The notes: generated from the sequence alone by a model not told the origin. A stretch of 64,000 nt of DNA from Betaproteobacteria bacterium HGW-Betaproteobacteria-9 (GCA_002842215.1 PHCC01000006.1:124001-188000), one strand, 5' to 3'; shown: positions 26,204 to 35,356, counted from the stretch's first letter. A program made the numbers and translations.

Positions 26204-27318
26204 AGCACCATCATCTTGCCGAACGATGGCAGGTGCACCGTCTCGGTCAGTCGCACGCCACTGCGCTCAAACAGCGCTTCCCATTCCGCCCGGGTGCGTT
26301 CCCGGCCAGGCGTGCCCATGAACATCTGCATGTCGAACGACGCAGCGCCCAGGTCGGCGTGGTGGTCCGGCATCACCATCTCCAGCAGCACGATGGTCGC
26401 GCCCGCTGGGCGCGCTGCGGTGGCCACGTTGCGCAGCGCTCGCTTGGCCATCGTGTCGTCAAAACCATGCAGCACGGCGCTCATCAGGTAAGCCTCGCGC
26501 CCTCCAGTGGCCACCGGCAGCGCGCCGAACACATCCCCCGCCTCGAACACTGTGCGCGACAAACGTTCGGTGAGTGCGGCGCTGTGCGGCTGCGTGCGCC
26601 AGTAGGTTTGTGCCGCCGCGATGGTGCCGGCCCGGTCCACCACCAGCGCTTTCAGGTGTGGGTGGTGTTTCAGGATGGTCATCGACTTGCTTCCCTTGGA
26701 CCCGCCCACGTCGATCACCCGGTCGAAGGCGCGCCAGTCGAAACTGGTGGCGAAGGAGTCACCGGTGAGCGCCTCCACCCGGTCCATCGCTTCGGCAAAC
26801 AGCGCGTCAAAGGCCGGGTGCGCGTCCATGTGGTCGTAAAGGTCGGCGCCATGCGTCAGCCTGAATGGCGGTAAACCGCTGCGCAGCCCGTTCTCCAACT
26901 GCTCGAACCAAGGCCGGCTCATCTCGGGCGAGTTGTGCATCAGCACCATGGCGCGGACGTTGTCACTGCGGTCGGTGCGCAACGCGCTGGAGAGCTTGTT
27001 GTTGCGGTAGGTGGCCGGGCCGACTTCTTCAAACACCCCCATTGCGGCGAGAAAGCGCAACAGCCGCGCCAGCGCGTCGACCTGTACGCCCACCGCCCCG
27101 GCCAACGCCTTCGCAGCCATGCGCCGGTCGCCCAGCACGGTCGCGAGGTCGAGCTGGGCCGCCGCGTGCAGCGCCCGCGATTGCCAAAAGGCCGAGCCGA
27201 TCTGCAGCAGGCGAAACGGGGCGGGTGTCAGGCGTTGCGGCCAGGCCTGCAGAAAGGCCGAGAAGCGCATGGCCTGGTCAAACGCACGGGCGGCCAGGCG
27301 TTGACGTTGCAACGTCAT
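26185..27318 (-). CDS. SAM-dependent O-methyltransferase-like protein
   Basis: The 377-residue protein has an N-terminal winged-helix dimerisation domain (about 30-105: LDLATVLGDRRMAAKALAGAVG and LARLLRFLAAMGVFEE) and a Rossmann methyltransferase domain with a modified SAM loop VIDVGGSKGSKSMTIL (about 195-211). This matches the caffeate/hydroxyneurosporene-type class (Methyltransf_2). The usual catalytic His is replaced by the segment LMSAVLHGFDDTMAKRAL, which does keep a His. Its start overlaps the TetR stop (ATGA), so the regulator is the first gene and likely controls it. The acceptor substrate is unknown. Confidence 0.85.
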   Translation of the reverse strand: MTLQRQRLAARAFDQAMRFSAFLQAWPQRLTPAPFRLLQIGSAFWQSRALHAAAQLDLATVLGDRRMAAKALAGAVGVQVDALARLLRFLAAMGVFEEVGPATYRNNKLSSALRTDRSDNVRAMVLMHNSPEMSRPWFEQLENGLRSGLPPFRLTHGADLYDHMDAHPAFDALFAEAMDRVEALTGDSFATSFDWRAFDRVIDVGGSKGSKSMTILKHHPHLKALVVDRAGTIAAAQTYWRTQPHSAALTERLSRTVFEAGDVFGALPVATGGREAYLMSAVLHGFDDTMAKRALRNVATAARPAGATIVLLEMVMPDHHADLGAASFDMQMFMGTPGRERTRAEWEALFERSGVRLTETVHLPSFGKMMVLQPLPG

Positions 27319-27965
27319 GCGGGGTCTCCCTCGGTGCCCGGTGTCGACGGGACCAGCGAAGCCAGGCCACCCGCGATCAACCGTCCGTTGAACAGCGCCA
27401 GTCGCTCCAGAAACGCCGCATCCATGGGCCGCTCCATCTGTTCCTCGAACACCTCCTTGAGCAGCAGCGGCGTCATCGCCAGGCTCACGAAGCTCATGCG
27501 CAGCACGTCGGGGTCCACCGCCGCGCTGAGCTGGCCGCTCTTCTGCAGGTCGCCCACGCGCCTGGCGCCCTGTGTGCGGCCACGCTCCAGCAACTGGCGG
27601 ATGAAGCGTCGGCCCGGCCCATGCTTGAGCGCAAGCACCTTGAGGATCAGCTTCGGAAATTCCGGCGCAGCGAGCATGGTCTGGTAATACAGCCGCAGGT
27701 AGTCGGTGAAGCCGTCCAGCGAGGCGAGCATGTTGTTGTCCAACACCTCCAGCAAAGGGTTGAGCGTCGCGCGGATCATTTCCTCGTACAGCCCTTCCTT
27801 GTTGCCGAAGTAGTAGCTGATCATGGAGACGTTGACCCCCGCCATGTCGGCGATGCGGCGCGTGCTCACCTGGTGGTAATCGTCGGCGAGGAAGCAGACC
27901 TTGGCGGCGGCGAGCAGCCGTTCAGGCACGGGTGCTTCGATGGTGGGATTGTTCGGGGTGTTCAT
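27315..27965 (-). CDS. TetR/AcrR-family regulator (methyltransferase partner)
   Basis: The 216-residue protein has the TetR helix-turn-helix at about 30-60 (STRRIADMAGVNVSMISYYFGNKEGLYEEM) and a C-terminal TetR_C domain of CecR-like type (LDGFTDYLRLYYQTML, then MERPMDAAFLERL). It is the first gene of a two-gene operon with the methyltransferase. The 200 bases upstream toward the MBL gene hold the presumed divergent promoters. No obvious palindromic operator was found by eye. Confidence 0.88.
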   Translation of the reverse strand: MNTPNNPTIEAPVPERLLAAAKVCFLADDYHQVSTRRIADMAGVNVSMISYYFGNKEGLYEEMIRATLNPLLEVLDNNMLASLDGFTDYLRLYYQTMLAAPEFPKLILKVLALKHGPGRRFIRQLLERGRTQGARRVGDLQKSGQLSAAVDPDVLRMSFVSLAMTPLLLKEVFEEQMERPMDAAFLERLALFNGRLIAGGLASLVPSTPGTEGDPA

Positions 27966-28163
27966 GGGCGCAGACCTTGTTGACGCCCCATCAGGTTACG
28001 CGTCGGGCGCCGCCGGAGGAAGCCGTTTCGTCAAACAAGATCGGCCATTTGTTTGGCGCTGCTTTCGCGGGGCGGTGCGGCCACAAAGGGCTTTTGCCCT
28101 GCGGCTCCCCGCAAGACCTGCGGGTGCCGACAATGGTGCTCCACTTCACCACCGAGCCCGTGC

Positions 28164-29288
28164 ATGAACTCTTTTGGCAAACGCGCCCAGGGCGCCCGCC
28201 TCGAACGCATGATGGCCTCGCCACGCTGGGCGGGCCTTGGCTTTCGCAACATGCACCCCGTCGCGCCCGGCCTGCGCGACCCGACGGCAGCCCGGCCCAC
28301 GCTGCGCGAGTTTCTGTCCAACGGCAACCGCCGCGTGCCCGGTGCGCCGCTGCCGTCGGTGGACCCGCGCGAAGCCTGGGGCCGCCCCAGCGCCAGCGGC
28401 CTGCGCGCCACCTGGCTCGGCCACTCCACCGTGCTGCTGGAGATGGACGGCCACCGCGTGCTCACCGACCCGGTCTGGGGCACGCGCGCCTCGCCGTTTC
28501 GCCTGCTCGGCCCCAAGCGCTTCCAGCCCGTGCCCCTGCGGCTGCGCGAGATGCCCGAGGTCGATGTGGTCGTGATCTCGCACGACCACTACGACCACCT
28601 CGACTACCCCACCATCCACGCCCTGGCCCGGCGCAGCAACGTGCCCTTCGTCACCTCGCTCGGCGTCGGCGCGCACCTGCAGGCCTGGGGCATCGCGCCC
28701 GAGCGCATCACCGAGCTCGACTGGTGGGAAACCCACCGCGTGCCCGGCACCGGCCTGACCGTCACCGCCGCGCCTTCGCAGCACTTTTCAGGGCGCGGCT
28801 TCAAAGACCGCAACGCCACGCTCTGGTCGTCCATGGTCCTGCGCAGCGAGCGCCACGCCGTCTTCTTCAGCGGCGACACCGGCCTCACCAGCGAATACGC
28901 GCTGATCCGCGAGCGCCTCGGCCCCTTCGATCTCGTCATGCTCGAAGTCGGCGCCTTCCACCCCTCGTGGGGCGACATCCACCTCGGCCCGGAGAACGCA
29001 CTCAAAGCCCACCAGTTGCTCGGCGGTGGCGCCTTTTTGCCGGTGCACTGGGGTACCTTCAGCCTCGCCATGCACGCCTGGGACCAGCCCGCCGAAACCC
29101 TGCTCCAGCTCGCCTCGCCGCGCGAGCTGCTGCTCATGCCCCGGCTGGGCGAAGCGGTCGAGCCCGCCGAGCAGCGCGCGGTGCAACCGTGGTGGCGCGG
29201 GGTTGGGGCGGGGCGGGGCGCGCCGGTGCCCGTGGCCGAGCCACACGGAACTCGCGTACCCGGTGATCTGCCTTGGCCGATGGACTGA
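28164..29288 (+). CDS. MBL-fold hydrolase, NAPE-PLD-like
   Basis: The 374-residue protein is a metallo-beta-lactamase-fold enzyme with the zinc motif SHDHYDHLD (139-147), a second-site loop FFSGDTG and later LPVHWGTFSLAMHAW. The N-terminus (PTLREFLSNGNRRVPG), GLRATWLGHSTVLLEMDG and the AGHSTV-like strand match N-acylphosphatidylethanolamine phospholipase D-like bacterial proteins. No signal peptide is present, so it is probably cytoplasmic or loosely bound to the membrane. The exact substrate is unknown. The tail after residue 340 is low in complexity. The ATG at 28164 was chosen over an upstream in-frame extension with no family character. Confidence 0.88.
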   Translation: MNSFGKRAQGARLERMMASPRWAGLGFRNMHPVAPGLRDPTAARPTLREFLSNGNRRVPGAPLPSVDPREAWGRPSASGLRATWLGHSTVLLEMDGHRVLTDPVWGTRASPFRLLGPKRFQPVPLRLREMPEVDVVVISHDHYDHLDYPTIHALARRSNVPFVTSLGVGAHLQAWGIAPERITELDWWETHRVPGTGLTVTAAPSQHFSGRGFKDRNATLWSSMVLRSERHAVFFSGDTGLTSEYALIRERLGPFDLVMLEVGAFHPSWGDIHLGPENALKAHQLLGGGAFLPVHWGTFSLAMHAWDQPAETLLQLASPRELLLMPRLGEAVEPAEQRAVQPWWRGVGAGRGAPVPVAEPHGTRVPGDLPWPMD

Positions 29289-29374
29289 GCGCCAGCTGCG
29301 CTGCGGTGACAGCCGCCGCTTGCAGGCCGCCGTTCTTTCAGACAGCATGGCCGCCGCAACCACAGGAGACCCCC

Positions 29375-29965
29375 ATGCAAGAGAACAAGCCCCGCGCCAC
29401 CTTCAAACGGATGGAACAAAGCACCCAGCAGGACTGGGCCTGCATCCTGCCCGAAGCCATGGCGATGGCGAAATCGCTGCCCGACCGCGTGCTCGCCCAC
29501 CTGAAGCTGCTCGACGGCGACCACGGCGGTTTCCCTGTCGACCGGCTCACGCACAGCCTGCAGACCGCGACGCTCGCGTTCAAGGACGGACGCGATGAGG
29601 AATACGTGGTGTGCGCGCTGCTGCACGACATCGGCGACACCCTCGGCAGCTTCAACCACCCGGACATCGCCGCCGCCATCCTCAAACCCTTCGTCAGCGA
29701 AGAGAACCTGTGGATGGTGCAGAACCACGGCATCTTCCAGGGCTACAACTTCTTCCACCACATCGGCCTGGACCGCAACATGCGCGACATGTTCAAGGAC
29801 CACCTCCACTACGACCGTGCGGCCGAATTCGTCGAGCGCTACGACAACCCGGCCTTTGATCCGGCCATGGACGCGCTGCCCCTGCGCCACTTCGAACCCA
29901 TGCTGCGCCGGCTGATGGCGGCGCCAAAGAACTCGGTTTACAAGGCGGCGATGCCGGGGGAGTAG
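29375..29965 (+). CDS. HD-domain protein (PhnZ/inositol-oxygenase-like)
   Basis: The 196-residue protein has metal ligands spaced as in HD proteins: His60 in RLTHSLQTATLA, His84-Asp85 in ALLHDIGDTLG and a later NHGIFQGYNFFHHIG. This pattern, with HSLQTA before LLHDIGD, is close to the small mixed-valent di-iron oxygenases such as PhnZ as well as to plain HD hydrolases. I cannot decide between the two. It begins 86 bases after the MBL gene with CACAGGAGACCC before the ATG, so the two may be co-transcribed. Confidence 0.85.
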   Translation: MQENKPRATFKRMEQSTQQDWACILPEAMAMAKSLPDRVLAHLKLLDGDHGGFPVDRLTHSLQTATLAFKDGRDEEYVVCALLHDIGDTLGSFNHPDIAAAILKPFVSEENLWMVQNHGIFQGYNFFHHIGLDRNMRDMFKDHLHYDRAAEFVERYDNPAFDPAMDALPLRHFEPMLRRLMAAPKNSVYKAAMPGE

Positions 29966-29984
29966 GCGGCAGCCTGAAGCAGAC

Positions 29985-30012
29985 GAAAAAAACCCCGGCG
30001 CGTGGGCCGGGG
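29985..30012 (-). terminator. Rho-independent terminator of the Tim44-domain gene
   Basis: On the minus strand the arms GCCCCGG-type stem (CCCCGGC at 29993-29999, GCCGGGG at 30006-30012) is followed by a run of eight T (29985-29992). It lies 29 bases after the Tim44-protein stop. The plus-strand HD gene ends 20 bases before it on the other side, so it may act for both. Confidence 0.85.
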
Positions 30013-30041
30013 CAATGAGGAGTTCGGGAAACTTGTGCGGG

Positions 30042-30980
30042 TCAGGTGTTTTGTTGAATGCCGGCCAGCACCCAGCCGCCGTTGCCTTGGCGGGGCTTGG
30101 TCAGGTGCCATACTTCGTTGATGTCTTCGGGGTCGGCGCCGTCTTCCTGCACGCGGCCGGTGAAGTGCGTGCTGACCACATAGAGCGGGCCTTCTTCGGC
30201 CACTTCCAGCACGCTGGCTTCGAGTTCGAGCACGCGGGTTTCCTGCGTGGCGCCGTTGCGTTCGCGGATGTCCATCTGGATCTCGGCAAACATTTCGGGC
30301 GAGGTGAAGGCGCGGATGTCGTCGAGGTTGCCGGCGTCGTTGGCGGCCTGCAGGCGGATGAAGTTGACCTTGGCGTTGCGCACGAAGGCGGCGACGTCAA
30401 AGTCGGCCGGGATGACGCTGGCCGTCTGTGCCTGGCCGCCGAGGGCGGAACCGATCATGGAGCCACCCTGGCTGTAGCCGGTGCCGTTGCTGGCGTCGGG
30501 TGTGGGCGACTTGAAGGCTGAAGGCGTCTGCGGACGCGAACCGGCGGCACCGGCACCTGCATAAGCCATGCCACCCGAGCCACCCTGGGCCGCGGCGGCG
30601 CGCTTGCGCATGATGAAGCCGACCACCGCGATGGCGGCCATCACCAGCAGACCGATCATCAGCATGTTGGCCAGGCCTTCGCCGAAGCCGAGGTGCGAGG
30701 CGAGGGCGGCCAGGCCCAGGCCTGCGGCGAGGCCGGCGATCGGGCCCATCCACTTGCTGCGAGTGGACGCGGCGGCGGCGGCCGGGGCGCCGGCAGCGGG
30801 TGCTGCGGCGTTGGCGGGTGTCTGGGCCGGTGTGGCGTTGGGGGCCTTGGCGGGCGGTGCGCTCTGGCGCTGCATGCCAAAGGACTTGCCGCCGCCGATG
30901 CGCTTGGCTTCGGCATCCAGGGCCACGGACGACAGGCCGATGGCAAATACCATGGCCAGCAGGGAAAGGGTCTTTTTCAT
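30042..30980 (-). CDS. Tim44-domain membrane protein
   Basis: The 312-residue protein has a signal-like first segment (MKKTLSLLAMVFAIGLSSVALDAEA), an Ala/Pro-rich linker (about 40-75), one or two membrane segments (about 79-123, IAGLAAGLGLAALASHLG and MLMIGLLVMAAIAVVGFIM), a Gly/Ser/Pro-rich linker and a C-terminal Tim44-like domain (about 190-312: FVRNAKVNFIRLQAANDAGN, then GGWVLAGIQQ). Mitochondrial Tim44 anchors Hsp70 to the import channel. In bacteria the function is not known. An Hsp70-family gene lies divergently next door. Start at 30980, with AGGAGACCCC before it. The AT-rich upstream region has a stem-loop TTCTGCTT/AAGCAGAA (31026-31048). Confidence 0.9.
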   Translation of the reverse strand: MKKTLSLLAMVFAIGLSSVALDAEAKRIGGGKSFGMQRQSAPPAKAPNATPAQTPANAAAPAAGAPAAAAASTRSKWMGPIAGLAAGLGLAALASHLGFGEGLANMLMIGLLVMAAIAVVGFIMRKRAAAAQGGSGGMAYAGAGAAGSRPQTPSAFKSPTPDASNGTGYSQGGSMIGSALGGQAQTASVIPADFDVAAFVRNAKVNFIRLQAANDAGNLDDIRAFTSPEMFAEIQMDIRERNGATQETRVLELEASVLEVAEEGPLYVVSTHFTGRVQEDGADPEDINEVWHLTKPRQGNGGWVLAGIQQNT

Positions 30981-31230
30981 GGGGTCTCCTGTGAAAGGGA
31001 TTCGAACTGGCAGAGAGTAGGCAGGTTCTGCTTCAAGAAAAAGCAGAAATATGTTGACGTATATTTCGTAAAAACAGGAGATTTCAGACCTGACGCCTGG
31101 TGTGAGCTTCGGGGGTGCGAACGCGGGCACCCGCAAGCTGGCAAAATCGCCGGTCTTCCGGACGGGGTGTTCTCCCGCTCCACCTTGCCGGGCCTTGCGC
31201 TCCGGCCCTCTGCCTTCCCCATTCTCTCCC

Positions 31231-32487
31231 ATGACCCCATCGCCCCACGGCACCCTCGGCATCGACTTTGGCACCTCCAATTCGGCGGTGTCGTGGGCCG
31301 AACCCCAGGGCCTTGCGCGCCTGATTCCGCTGGAAGGCGAGGCGCTGGCCATGCCCACTGCCGTGTTCTTCAACGCCGAGGACCACCTCACGCACTTTGG
31401 CCGCGACGCGGTGGCGCAGTACCTGAGCGGCACCGAGGGCCGCCTGATGCGTTCGCTCAAGAGCCTGCTGGGCAGCCCGCTGCTGCAGGAAAAGACCGAG
31501 GTCAACCACAGGCAGATCAGCTTCCAGGACATCGTGGCCACGTTTCTGTCGGAGCTGCGCGACCGCGCCGACCGCGCGCTGGGCGAGGCGCCCTCGCGCG
31601 TGGTGATGGGGCGGCCGGTGCATTTTGTCGACGACGACCCCGAGCGCGATGCCCTGGCCCAGCGCTCGCTGCAGGCCGCGGCGATGTCGGTCGGCTTTGA
31701 AGAGGTGTCGTTCCAGCTGGAACCGATCGCCGCGGCGCTGGACTACGAGCGGCGGCTGCAGCGCGAGGCCACGGTGCTGGTGGTCGATCTGGGCGGCGGC
31801 ACCTCGGACTTCACCGTCGTGCGGCTGGGGCCGGACCGCATGGCGCGGGCCGACCGCAGCGGCGACGTGCTGGCCACGACCGGCGTGCACATTGGCGGCA
31901 CCGATTTCGACCAGAAGCTCAGCCTGGAGCGCGTGATGCCGCTGCTGGGCCACCGCCACCTGGGGCCGCAGCAGCGCGAGGTGCCCAGCCGGGTATTTTT
32001 TGACCTCTCCACCTGGCACCTGATCCAGTGGCTCTACCTGCCCCGGGCGATGAGCCAGGCGCAGTCGCTGCGCGTCAACTACACCGACCCGCGTCTGCAC
32101 GAGCGGCTCATGAAGGTGCTCAAGCACCGCGACGGCCACCGCATCGCCCACGAGGTGGAGCTGGCCAAGATCCGCTGCTCGCAGGACGACGCGGCATCGG
32201 CGGTCGAGCTGTCTTTCGTCGAAGCCGGGCTGGACGCTTCGCTCACACCGGCCGACATGCGCGATCACCTGGCGGGCTTGCTGACGCGCACGGTAGCCTG
32301 CGCGCGCGAGTGCGTGCAGCGTGCGGGGTTGACCGATGGCGCCCTGGACGCGATCTACCTCACTGGCGGATCGTCCGCCCTGCGCCCGTTCCAGCAGGCG
32401 CTGCAGGCCGAGTTCGCGGGCGTGGAACTGGTGGTGGGCGACCTGTTTGGCGGCGTGGCCTCGGGCCTGGCCTACAGCAGCGGCTGA
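31231..32487 (+). CDS. Hsp70 family protein (YegD-like, no substrate domain)
   Basis: The 418-residue protein has the Hsp70/actin-fold ATPase motifs GIDFGTSNSAVSW (10-22), LVVDLGGGTSDF (about 183-194) and YLTGGSSALRPF (about 380). It stops after the ATPase domain; the peptide-binding beta domain and lid of DnaK are missing. This is the YegD type, whose role is not established. The start at 31231 is preceded by a pyrimidine-rich stretch without a good ribosome site. Its divergent neighbour codes for a Tim44-like protein, the Hsp70 partner in mitochondria, which makes the pair of interest. Confidence 0.92.
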   Translation: MTPSPHGTLGIDFGTSNSAVSWAEPQGLARLIPLEGEALAMPTAVFFNAEDHLTHFGRDAVAQYLSGTEGRLMRSLKSLLGSPLLQEKTEVNHRQISFQDIVATFLSELRDRADRALGEAPSRVVMGRPVHFVDDDPERDALAQRSLQAAAMSVGFEEVSFQLEPIAAALDYERRLQREATVLVVDLGGGTSDFTVVRLGPDRMARADRSGDVLATTGVHIGGTDFDQKLSLERVMPLLGHRHLGPQQREVPSRVFFDLSTWHLIQWLYLPRAMSQAQSLRVNYTDPRLHERLMKVLKHRDGHRIAHEVELAKIRCSQDDAASAVELSFVEAGLDASLTPADMRDHLAGLLTRTVACARECVQRAGLTDGALDAIYLTGGSSALRPFQQALQAEFAGVELVVGDLFGGVASGLAYSSG

Positions 32488-32592
32488 GCCCGGGCGTCGC
32501 GATCGCGGCGCTGTGTGCGCTGTCAGACAGACGGCGGCGGGTGGATGACGCAGACTGCGCCAAGACCCGCTTTGCCCCTTGAAAACGCGCCC

Positions 32593-33684
32593 ATGAACAC
32601 CCGTACCGAGCTCCCGCTCCCCTCGCTGATGCCAGCTCCTCCGGCACGCATCGGCTACTTCCGGCCCATGATCCTGGTCCTGTTCCTGGGCGCCCTGGTG
32701 CTGCTCGCGTTCCGGCTGTCGGACCTCTTGCTGATGCTCTTCGGGGCGGTCATCGTGGCAGTGGCCTTGCGGGCCCTGGCCCAGCCGCTGGGGCGCTACC
32801 TGCGCCTGTCGCCGCGGCTGGCGGTTGCGCTGGCGGTTTCGCTGGCGGTGGTGGTGATCGTGCTCGGTTCCTGGCTGGTGGGTGACCGTCTGGTGGCGCA
32901 GTTCGACGACCTGGCCCGCAAGCTGCCCAAGGCGCTGTCCACGCTGATCAGCTGGGCCCGCGAACGCACCATCGGTGAGGCGCTGTGGAAGGTGTGGCGC
33001 GGCACAAACGCGGACGATGTGCCCTGGGCCAGCGTGGCCGTGGCGGCGACCCAGGCCCTGAGTGCCGTGGGCGGCATCGGCCTGGTGCTGGTGGTCGGGG
33101 TGTACCTCGCGGCAGACCCGGTGCTGTACCGCGAAGGCCTGGTGCGGCTGGTGCCGCCGGCCTACCGCGGCCGGGTTGGCGACGCGCTGCTCGCCAGCGG
33201 GCACGCGCTGTCGCGCTGGCTGCTCGGGCAAGGCATCTCGATGCTGTTCGTCGGCACCTCCACCGCCATCGGTCTGGCGTTGCTGGGTCTGCCGCTGGCG
33301 CTGACGCTGGGTCTGCTGGCCGGCGCGCTGGCCTTCATTCCGTTTTTCGGCCCGATCGCGTCGGGCGTGCTGGCGGTGCTGCTGGCCTTCATGCAGGGGC
33401 CGGAACTGGCGTTGTACGTGGCGATCCTGTGTGTGGTGATCCAGCAGATCGAGGGCAACCTGCTGATGCCCCTGGTGCAGCGCTGGGCGGTGGAGCTGCC
33501 GCCGGTGCTGGGCATCACGGCGGCGGTCATCTTCGGTCTGCTGTTTGGCCTGCCGGGCGTGATCCTCGCCTCGCCGCTGATGGTGGTGGCGATGGTGCTG
33601 GTGCGCATGCTGTATGTCGAGGGCGTGCTGGAGGCGCAGGGCCGCATCGAGCAAGGCGGTGAACCCGTCAGGTCGCTGGTTTGA
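32593..33684 (+). CDS. AI-2E family transporter (PerM-like)
   Basis: The 363-residue membrane protein has about eight hydrophobic segments. It shows the AI-2E/PerM family layout: two N-terminal helices (MILVLFLGALVLLAF, LLLMLFGAVIVAVALRALA), a long loop, then GLVLVVGVYLAADP and the conserved FIPFFGPIASGVLAVLLAF and QQIEGNLLMPLVQ. Substrates of this family are poorly known; autoinducer-2 export and Na/Li-H antiport have both been proposed. An upstream in-frame ATG at 32545 is possible; 32593 was preferred. It overlaps the convergent Na/Pi gene by 17 bases. Confidence 0.92.
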   Translation: MNTRTELPLPSLMPAPPARIGYFRPMILVLFLGALVLLAFRLSDLLLMLFGAVIVAVALRALAQPLGRYLRLSPRLAVALAVSLAVVVIVLGSWLVGDRLVAQFDDLARKLPKALSTLISWARERTIGEALWKVWRGTNADDVPWASVAVAATQALSAVGGIGLVLVVGVYLAADPVLYREGLVRLVPPAYRGRVGDALLASGHALSRWLLGQGISMLFVGTSTAIGLALLGLPLALTLGLLAGALAFIPFFGPIASGVLAVLLAFMQGPELALYVAILCVVIQQIEGNLLMPLVQRWAVELPPVLGITAAVIFGLLFGLPGVILASPLMVVAMVLVRMLYVEGVLEAQGRIEQGGEPVRSLV

Positions 33685-35257
33685 GGTGCAGGTGTTCGCG
33701 CGCCTTGGCTGCCTGCTGGGCCGCGCGGCGCAGCGCGCTGTATTGGCCCAGCGACGTTTCCATCCGCGCCAGCGGCAGGGCGCCCGCAGCCGCAGACACC
33801 AGCACCGCGGCCTTGAGGCTCTGGTAGGCCTGTTCCATGGGGACTTCATCGACGGCCGGTGTTTCGCCGTTCGCCTCAAGACCCCTGTCGTGCCGCGAAA
33901 AAATTCGCTGCAGCGCCGCCACAAAGGCCTGCTGGTGGGCCAGCAGGGCGGGGTCTTCGGGGGGCTGCAGCGGCGCTGCGGTCTGCGCCTGGTCCGCGCA
34001 GGTTTTGTAATAGCGGTGGATGCGCAGCAACTCGGCCAGGCGCTCGCTGGCCACCTTCGACAGCGCTGAGCGGCTCAGGCGTTCGGCAAAGGACTCCACG
34101 GCCGCGTCGAGCTGCGTCATGGCGGTGCGGTCGCCGACCAGCGCGACCGGCGCCGCACCCGTGAGCACCGCACCCGCGATGCGCACGCACAGCTGGCCAA
34201 AGCGCGCCACCTCACGCTCCAGCGCGTCCAGCGCCAGCGCGGGCACGACCAGCACGTTGTCGTCGAGAAAGCGTGGCTTGGCCTCGTCTTCCTCGCGCGC
34301 GCGAAAGCGCTGCAGCAGCCAGCGCGTGAGCCCGTCGGCCAGCGGCCACATCAGGACCACACCCAGCACATTGAAGGTGGTGTGAAAGAGCGCGAGCTGG
34401 GTGGCCGGGTCGTGAGGCAGTTCGAGCAGGTCGCGCGCCATGCCAATGGCCGACACCAGCCACGGCAGCAGCAGCAGGGCCACCGTGCCGGTGAGCAGGT
34501 TGAACATCACGTGCGCCAGCGCGGTGCGCCGGGCGTTCGGCGTGGCACCGATACCGGCCAGCGCGGTGGTCACGGCGCTGCCCACGTTGGCGCCGATGAC
34601 CACGGCCGCGGCGCCCTGTGGCCCCAGCATGCCGCTCTGCGCGGCCGCGAGCGTGATGGTCATGGCCGCGCTGGACGACTGCATCAGCACCGTCATCGCC
34701 AGCCCGATGCCGAGCTGGGCCAGCACGCTGAGCGCGTCGTTGCCCTGGGGCAGCGTCATCTGGTCTGAAAGTCCCTCGAAGGACGTCTGCAGCAGGCCGA
34801 TGCCGAGGAACAGCAGGCCGAAGCCCGCCAGCGCCGTGCCCAGCGCACCGCTGCGCTGGTGCTGGCCGGTGAGTTTGAGCAAGGCGCCCAGGCCGACCAG
34901 GGGCAGGGCCAGGGCCTCGACCTTGAACTTCAGACCCACCAGCGCCACGATCCAGCTGGTCATGGTGGTGCCCACGTTGGCACCAAACACCACCCACAGC
35001 GCCGGCGCCAGCCCGAGCAGGCCGGCGTTGACGAAGCCGATGGCCGCGACACCGACCGCGGTCGACGACTGCACCAGCGCGGTCACCATGGCCCCGGAGC
35101 CCAGGGCGTGCCAGCGGGTGCGCGTGGCGTTGGCGAGGATGTTGTGCAGCGCCGGGCCGGCGGCCTGCTTCAGGCCGTCGGTCATCATGCCCATGCCGAT
35201 CAGGAACACGCCCAGGCCGCCGAGCAGCATGCTCAAAGATGACCAGATGCTGTTCAT
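33668..35257 (-). CDS. Na/Pi-cotransporter II family protein with PhoU-like tail
   Basis: The 529-residue protein has two inverted copies of the Na/Pi motif, VQSSTAVGVAAIGFV (about 63-77) and MQSSSAAMTITLAAA (about 192-206), in eight or so membrane segments. A soluble helical C-terminal region (about 340-529) resembles PhoU. Such transporters move phosphate with sodium, often outward in bacteria. It is the last of the transport genes on this strand and is separated from the SLC13 gene by a repeat element (35276-35356). Confidence 0.92.
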   Translation of the reverse strand: MNSIWSSLSMLLGGLGVFLIGMGMMTDGLKQAAGPALHNILANATRTRWHALGSGAMVTALVQSSTAVGVAAIGFVNAGLLGLAPALWVVFGANVGTTMTSWIVALVGLKFKVEALALPLVGLGALLKLTGQHQRSGALGTALAGFGLLFLGIGLLQTSFEGLSDQMTLPQGNDALSVLAQLGIGLAMTVLMQSSSAAMTITLAAAQSGMLGPQGAAAVVIGANVGSAVTTALAGIGATPNARRTALAHVMFNLLTGTVALLLLPWLVSAIGMARDLLELPHDPATQLALFHTTFNVLGVVLMWPLADGLTRWLLQRFRAREEDEAKPRFLDDNVLVVPALALDALEREVARFGQLCVRIAGAVLTGAAPVALVGDRTAMTQLDAAVESFAERLSRSALSKVASERLAELLRIHRYYKTCADQAQTAAPLQPPEDPALLAHQQAFVAALQRIFSRHDRGLEANGETPAVDEVPMEQAYQSLKAAVLVSAAAGALPLARMETSLGQYSALRRAAQQAAKAREHLHLKPAT

Positions 35258-35275
35258 GGGGTCACCTTCGTGTTT

Positions 35276-35356
35276 CGCCGGGCGGCGCTCACTGGACTAC
35301 CCTCCGTGCTGCGCACTGCGGGGCTGAGCGCCTTCGGAGCGGCCGGGCGGCGCTCA
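35276..35356 (-). repeat. Repeat unit shared with the two-component locus
   Basis: On the minus strand the element reads TGAGCGCCGCCCGGCC, then 49 spacer bases, then TGAGCGCCGCCCGGCG. The two 16-base ends are direct repeats differing at one position. The 49-base spacer matches the one at 49393-49441 with only three differences. The first TGA is the stop codon of the SLC13 transporter (35354-35356), so the repeat starts exactly at a stop codon, as it does at 49377. Confidence 0.9.
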
